From contig PLKU01000263.1 in assembly GCA_003140705.1 (NCBI GenBank), positions 5,115 through 14,057 on the forward strand: a stretch of DNA of 8,943 nt, given 5' to 3'. Within the stretch, counting starts at the first letter, position 1; each line of letters opens with the position of its first letter. Below the pieces are notes generated by a model. It was not told the DNA's origin, did no database searches, and saw only the letters and a program-made list of their open reading frames with translations. Of the stretch, positions 5,984-8,943 are shown piece by piece. This DNA is from Acidobacteriaceae bacterium. GTDB taxonomy: Bacteria > Acidobacteriota > Terriglobia > Terriglobales > Acidobacteriaceae. The position numbers and the translations under genes are program-made.

Positions 5984-6830
5984 CAGGTGATTTCAAGCCC
6001 AACTCGCGCATCGCAATTTGCAGATCGGCCCAGGCTTCCTTTTTCTGGCGGGGGTCACGGAGCAAATATGCGGGGTGATACGTCACGATCAGATGCATGC
6101 CACGGAATGCATGGACCCGACCGCGTAGGCCTGCCAGGGGCTGACGTTGCCCCAGGAGATAGGTCGCTGCGGTGGCTCCAAGAGCGACCAGCACTTGAGG
6201 GCGTACAACGTCGATCTGGCGGAATAGAAACGGAGTGCAGGTGTTCGCTTCGTCGGGTTCAGGCGTGCGGTTGCCCGGCGGCCTGCACTTCACCACGTTG
6301 GCGATGTAGACTTCCTCGCGCTTCAATCCCATCGCCGCAATCATGTTGTTCAAGAGCTGCCCGGCCTTGCCCACAAAAGGCAATCCTTGGGCGTCTTCGT
6401 CCGCACCCGGGCCCTCGCCGACAAACATCAGGCGGGCAGAGGGTGAGCCATCGCCAAACACGAGCTTGTTCCGTCCCGAGTGGAGCGCACAACGCGTACA
6501 GTCACCTATCTCGTCGCGGATCAATTGAAGGGCGGAGGCGCGGTCTGCGGAAGGGACCACTGAAGCAATTTTCGGGGGGATGGAAATAGGCTTACGGGGC
6601 GGAATTGGCGGATCCTCCTGTGAATCTCGTTGCGGGATGAACTCTCCGGTCTCTGAAGCGAGGCCTGGGGTATTCGAAACGTCTGGTTCTGATGCTGACA
6701 AGTCTGGAAGGACGTGATGCATCGAAGCGTCAACCGGACGCCGGTAGAACTCGGTAAGGCCAAGATCACGATAAAAACGGATACGCTCAAGCACAGCTTC
6801 GCGAGTTCCGGGGTCAATCGTTCGCGCCAC
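5973..6830 (-). CDS. family 4 uracil-DNA glycosylase (Fe-S)
   Basis: This 285-residue base-excision repair enzyme removes uracil from DNA formed by cytosine deamination or dUTP misincorporation. The catalytic domain (about 98-280) has the family 4 pattern: iron-sulfur ligands C111 and C114 (DCTRC), then C182 (VVKCRPPGNRTP) and C198; the active-site loop GEGPGADEDAQGLPFVG (138-154); and HPAYLLR (252-258). These are the marks of the 4Fe-4S clade. The N-terminal 95 residues are an extension: a short charged helix (EAVLERIRFYRDLGLTEFYR), then a Pro/Ser-rich, probably disordered linker. The start is a GTG at 6830-6828; the same frame carries the coaBC stop codon two codons upstream, so no earlier start is possible. 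The SD GGAG lies inside the end of coaBC, 9 bases away. With a 6-base gap to coaBC, co-transcription and coupled translation are likely. Confidence 0.95.
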   Translation of the reverse strand: MARTIDPGTREAVLERIRFYRDLGLTEFYRRPVDASMHHVLPDLSASEPDVSNTPGLASETGEFIPQRDSQEDPPIPPRKPISIPPKIASVVPSADRASALQLIRDEIGDCTRCALHSGRNKLVFGDGSPSARLMFVGEGPGADEDAQGLPFVGKAGQLLNNMIAAMGLKREEVYIANVVKCRPPGNRTPEPDEANTCTPFLFRQIDVVRPQVLVALGATAATYLLGQRQPLAGLRGRVHAFRGMHLIVTYHPAYLLRDPRQKKEAWADLQIAMRELGLKSPAKA

Positions 6831-6836
6831 GTTCTT

Positions 6837-8162
6837 TTACTCCACAATCAGTTGTCGGCGGGCAGCGTCAAAGGGCGCCGATTCCTCCCGCACCACGTCC
6901 TGCTTGAATCTGTCGAGCTTTGCGTTTACATCTTTGTGTTCATCCATCTCCAGAAGCAGCGAACGCGGACGCCGTAGGGTAACAATCTCGTCGAGAATGC
7001 GGTCGGCCAATTTCCGTTTGGGCATCTCCGGCAGCTCAATCGACGTGGACAGCGTTAGAAAGGTAGCGGCGTTCCGGTCCGCGTCAATCCCCACTCCATC
7101 ACCTGAAACATCGTTGACCACAATCGCGTCCGCACCCTTTCGCAGCAGCTTGGCACGCCCGTTCTCCATAAGATTGCTGGTTTCAGCCGCAAAGCCGACG
7201 ATCAGTTGGCCGGGACGGCGTCGGCGAACCACTTCAGCCAGAATGTCCTCGGTTGGAGCCAGCTCGATAGTAAGGTTGCCGCTGCGCTTGAGCTTCTGCT
7301 CGGAGACGTTGACAGGGCGGTAGTCGGCCACTGCGGCAGCTTTTATCACCAGGGTGGCTTCTGTCATTCGCTCCAGCACAGCCTGGCGCATCTGGTCAGC
7401 GGTGGTGACCTTGACGAGATCGCAGTGCGGCGGCGGATGCAATGCAGAAGGGCCGCTGATGAGAGTCACTTTGGCGCCGCGACTCTGCGCGGCGTCAGCC
7501 AGTGCGTAGCCCATCTTTCCACTTGAGCGGTTGCCAAGGAAGCGCACGGGATCGAGAGCTTCGCGCGTGCCTCCCGCGGTAACCAGAACAATCTCGCCAG
7601 CCAGGTCGTGACGGCGGCCCAGGGCACTCAGCACAGCGTCCGCAATGGCCTCTGGCTCCGCCATCCGTCCCGCACCAACCATACCGCAGGCCAGGTCGCC
7701 CGTTCCGGGTTCCACGACGCGGACGCCGCGCCGGCGCAGCGTCTCAAGATTCGCTTGTGTCGCCGGATGCTCCCACATATTCACGTTCATCGCCGGAGCG
7801 ATCACCACGGGCGCGGTGCTCGCCAAATACAAGGTGGTGAGAAAATCATCCGCGATGCCGCGGGCAAATTTCGCGATGACATCCGCGGTCGCCGGCGCAA
7901 CCAGCAGCAAATCCGTGCGTTGCGCCACGGCGATGTGTTCAATGGCGCTCTCCAGATTGGCGTCCTGGCCTTCCGCTCCGCCGAAAAGATCGGTAATTAC
8001 TTTTTGTCCGCTGAGCGCGGCAAACGTAAGCGGCGTGATAAATTCGCGCGCGCCGCGCGTCATCACCACTTGTACGGAGAAATTATCCTGCTGCAGGCGG
8101 CGCACCAGTTCCGCGGCTTTATAGGCCGCGACTCCACCGGTCACACCGAGCGTGATGCGCAT
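6837..8162 (-). CDS. coaBC: bifunctional CoaBC: phosphopantothenoylcysteine synthetase/decarboxylase
   Basis: CoaBC carries out two coenzyme A steps in the cytoplasm: CTP-dependent joining of cysteine to 4'-phosphopantothenate, then FMN-dependent decarboxylation to 4'-phosphopantetheine. The N-terminal CoaC flavoprotein domain (1-185) shows GVTGGVAAYKA (6-16), the catalytic H76 in ESAIEHIAV, PAMNVNMW (123-130) and the active-site C159 in GTGDLACGMVGAGRMAEP. The C-terminal CoaB domain (188-395) shows TAGGTREALDPVRFLGNRSSGKMG (195-218, with N211), ADYRP (279-283) and K290 in SEQKLKR. All key residues known from the E. coli enzyme are present. It has 441 residues against 406 in E. coli; about 41 residues after LADRILDEIVTLRRPR form an unusual, charged, mostly helical tail. 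The ATG has GAGGA 4 bases upstream. It sits 82 bases after rpoZ and 6 bases before the glycosylase gene. Confidence 0.97.
   Translation of the reverse strand: MRITLGVTGGVAAYKAAELVRRLQQDNFSVQVVMTRGAREFITPLTFAALSGQKVITDLFGGAEGQDANLESAIEHIAVAQRTDLLLVAPATADVIAKFARGIADDFLTTLYLASTAPVVIAPAMNVNMWEHPATQANLETLRRRGVRVVEPGTGDLACGMVGAGRMAEPEAIADAVLSALGRRHDLAGEIVLVTAGGTREALDPVRFLGNRSSGKMGYALADAAQSRGAKVTLISGPSALHPPPHCDLVKVTTADQMRQAVLERMTEATLVIKAAAVADYRPVNVSEQKLKRSGNLTIELAPTEDILAEVVRRRRPGQLIVGFAAETSNLMENGRAKLLRKGADAIVVNDVSGDGVGIDADRNAATFLTLSTSIELPEMPKRKLADRILDEIVTLRRPRSLLLEMDEHKDVNAKLDRFKQDVVREESAPFDAARRQLIVE
6840..6843 (-). promoter_or_regulatory. ribosome binding site of the UDG gene inside coaBC
   Basis: GGAG on the minus strand lies in the last codons of coaBC, 9 bases before the GTG at 6830. 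It supports that unusual start codon and suggests re-initiation by ribosomes that have just finished coaBC. Confidence 0.6.
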
Positions 8163-8192
8163 GAGTTCCTCGGACAGTATTTAAGTGCAAAG

Positions 8193-8215
8193 GCGGCCGC
8201 AGCGGGACAGGCCGC
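8193..8215. repeat. GC-rich inverted repeat between rpoZ and coaBC
   Basis: GCGGCC (8193-8198) and GGCCGC (8210-8215) can form a 6-base-pair hairpin with an 11-base loop in the 82-base gap. No T run follows, so termination is unlikely; it could set the relative levels of rpoZ and coaBC on a shared transcript, but it may be chance in GC-rich DNA. Confidence 0.3.
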
Positions 8216-8244
8216 AGTTCGGCAGCGCAACACTTCGCGCGCCG

Positions 8245-8472
8245 TTACTTGCGGCGCTTGTTGCCGTCTTTATCCGTGTCGATCGAGTGCGGCTCGACGA
8301 AGTCGTACTCGAGCATGCTGTGTTCGAGCTCTTCGCACGCGATACGCGTGGCCTTTAAGGTTTTCGGGTTCTCGACCAGCGGTGGCGCGCCCGCCATGAT
8401 CTGCCGCGCGCGCCTCGACGCCAGCACAACATACGCAAACTGGCTTTGTGGAGCTTTCGTCAGCACATTCAT
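8245..8472 (-). CDS. rpoZ: RNA polymerase omega subunit
   Basis: This 75-residue protein is the small subunit that helps fold and assemble the beta' subunit of RNA polymerase. The conserved core is visible: QFAYVVLASRRARQIMAGAPP (about residues 11-31), with the R-A-R-Q block that contacts beta', then KTLKATRIACEELEHSMLEYDF (about 37-58). The tail is short and charged and ends in KRRK. The ATG at 8472 is chosen because GGAGGG lies 10 bases upstream; a TTG at 8490 in the same frame would add six residues but would begin on the last base of that SD and overlap gmk. The gene follows the gmk stop with one base between them (TGA-G-ATG). The gmk-rpoZ-coaBC order is common in bacteria and supports the call. 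Its short length is normal for the family. Confidence 0.93.
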   Translation of the reverse strand: MNVLTKAPQSQFAYVVLASRRARQIMAGAPPLVENPKTLKATRIACEELEHSMLEYDFVEPHSIDTDKDGNKRRK

Positions 8473-8473
8473 C

Positions 8474-8943
8474 TCAGTCTTTCCCTCCAAACGATGCCAG
8501 AAGTTGTTCGACTCGCTTACGACGTCGCGCGCTCTGGCAACGCAGCGCGACTACGATGGCCTGCGCTTCATTGCCCGCACGTTCCACGTCTACGTTCACT
8601 ACACAATAGTCGTAATATTTGCTAAAAGCCAAAATCTCGTCCCGTGCCTTCGCCAACCGTCGCGCAATCTCGTCGTCTGCATCCTGGCCCCGGCTGCGCA
8701 AGCGTCGCTCGAGTTCCTCGCGAGAGGGCGGCAAAATAAAAATCGCCACCGACTCGGGGAGCTTTTGCTTTACCTGCTCCGCACCTTGCACGTCAATCTC
8801 GAGCACGAGATCGAGATTCTTGTTGCGAGCTTCCTCGAGCCATTTTTTCGGCGTGCCGTACGAATGCTTGCCGAAGACCCGCGCGTATTCGAGAAACTCA
8901 CCGCGCGAGACCATGGCATCAAATTCCGCTTCCGTTACGTAAG
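8474..8943 (-). CDS. gmk: guanylate kinase, N-terminus outside the window
   Basis: Guanylate kinase turns GMP (and dGMP) into GDP using ATP and is essential for GTP supply. About 155 C-terminal residues are present; the frame runs off the right edge, so the P-loop at the N-terminus is missing. The visible part begins YVTEAEFDAM and continues GEFLEYARVFGKHSYGTPK (the GMP-binding region, including the E-Y-A and H-S-Y-G-T segments), LVLEIDVQGAEQVKQ (the core strand with the conserved D-V-Q-G) and FILPPSREELERRLRSRGQDADDEIARRLAKA (the lid and its arginines). The last part, FSKYYDYCVVNVDVERA, matches the conserved Y-D-Y-x-V-x-N motif. An internal ATG at 8914 is not the start, because family homology continues upstream of it. 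Its 3' end contains the SD for rpoZ. It is the most upstream visible gene of the minus-strand cluster. Confidence 0.95.
   Translation of the reverse strand, partial: YVTEAEFDAMVSRGEFLEYARVFGKHSYGTPKKWLEEARNKNLDLVLEIDVQGAEQVKQKLPESVAIFILPPSREELERRLRSRGQDADDEIARRLAKARDEILAFSKYYDYCVVNVDVERAGNEAQAIVVALRCQSARRRKRVEQLLASFGGKD
8483..8488 (-). promoter_or_regulatory. ribosome binding site of rpoZ inside gmk
   Basis: GGAGGG on the minus strand, 10 bases before the ATG at 8472 and within the last codons of gmk. It decides for this start over the TTG at 8490. Confidence 0.7.

Noticed and set aside
5357..6589. A 410-codon open frame on the plus strand
   Set aside because: It lies antisense to gadB and the glycosylase gene, both with clear family motifs; its translation is low in hydrophobic order, rich in Arg/Ser/Pro and Cys, and has no domain. 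It is a product of GC-rich codon use.
7608..8399. A 263-codon open frame on the plus strand
   Set aside because: It is antisense to coaBC and rpoZ, is rich in Arg, Ala and His, and has no motif or ribosome binding site.
1..8943. tRNA, rRNA, CRISPR, insertion sequence or defence system
   Set aside because: No tRNA-like cloverleaf, no regularly spaced repeats, no transposase or integrase motifs, and no known defence domains were seen in any frame with coding character.

Overview
The window looks like chromosomal DNA from a moderately GC-rich bacterium, most probably an acidobacterium (Terriglobia-like). This is an inference from gene content: the co-directional order gmk-rpoZ-coaBC-family 4 uracil-DNA glycosylase, a secreted beta-lactamase-fold protein preceded by copies of an N-terminal beta module that I associate with acidobacterial exported hydrolases, and a polyphosphate-glucokinase-type ROK kinase. 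No 16S or other decisive marker is present.

Plus strand, left half (1-4271). The window opens inside an M3 (thimet oligopeptidase-like) zinc peptidase whose C-terminal part is complete. Then come a ROK-family polyphosphate glucokinase (840-1598), a small DUF1801 protein (1666-2076), a 401-base stretch with no convincing gene, and an exported 597-residue protein (2478-4271) with two beta modules and a serine beta-lactamase/PBP-like domain. The gene-poor stretch holds a nested ~100-base inverted repeat right after the DUF1801 stop codon, and a small REP-like hairpin further on.

Minus strand, right half (8943-4456). A tight housekeeping cluster is read leftwards: guanylate kinase (gmk, N-terminus beyond the window), RNA polymerase omega (rpoZ), the bifunctional coenzyme A enzyme CoaBC, and a family 4 uracil-DNA glycosylase. 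The gmk stop and the rpoZ start are 1 base apart, and coaBC and the glycosylase 6 bases apart, so translational coupling is likely. After a 116-base gap, a glutamate decarboxylase gene (gadB-like) follows on the same strand. It converges with the beta-lactamase-fold gene across a 184-base gap.

The genes are mostly core metabolism (peptide turnover, glucose phosphorylation, GMP phosphorylation, CoA synthesis, DNA repair, acid stress) and I see no mobile element, CRISPR array, tRNA or rRNA. The two observations most worth a second look are: (i) the beta-lactamase-fold protein has lost all three catalytic motifs (Ser to Ala in SxxK, YxN to NSE, HxG to YNG), so it looks like a secreted pseudoenzyme; (ii) the nested inverted repeat at 2082-2180. 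I do not see a clear new multi-gene system here.
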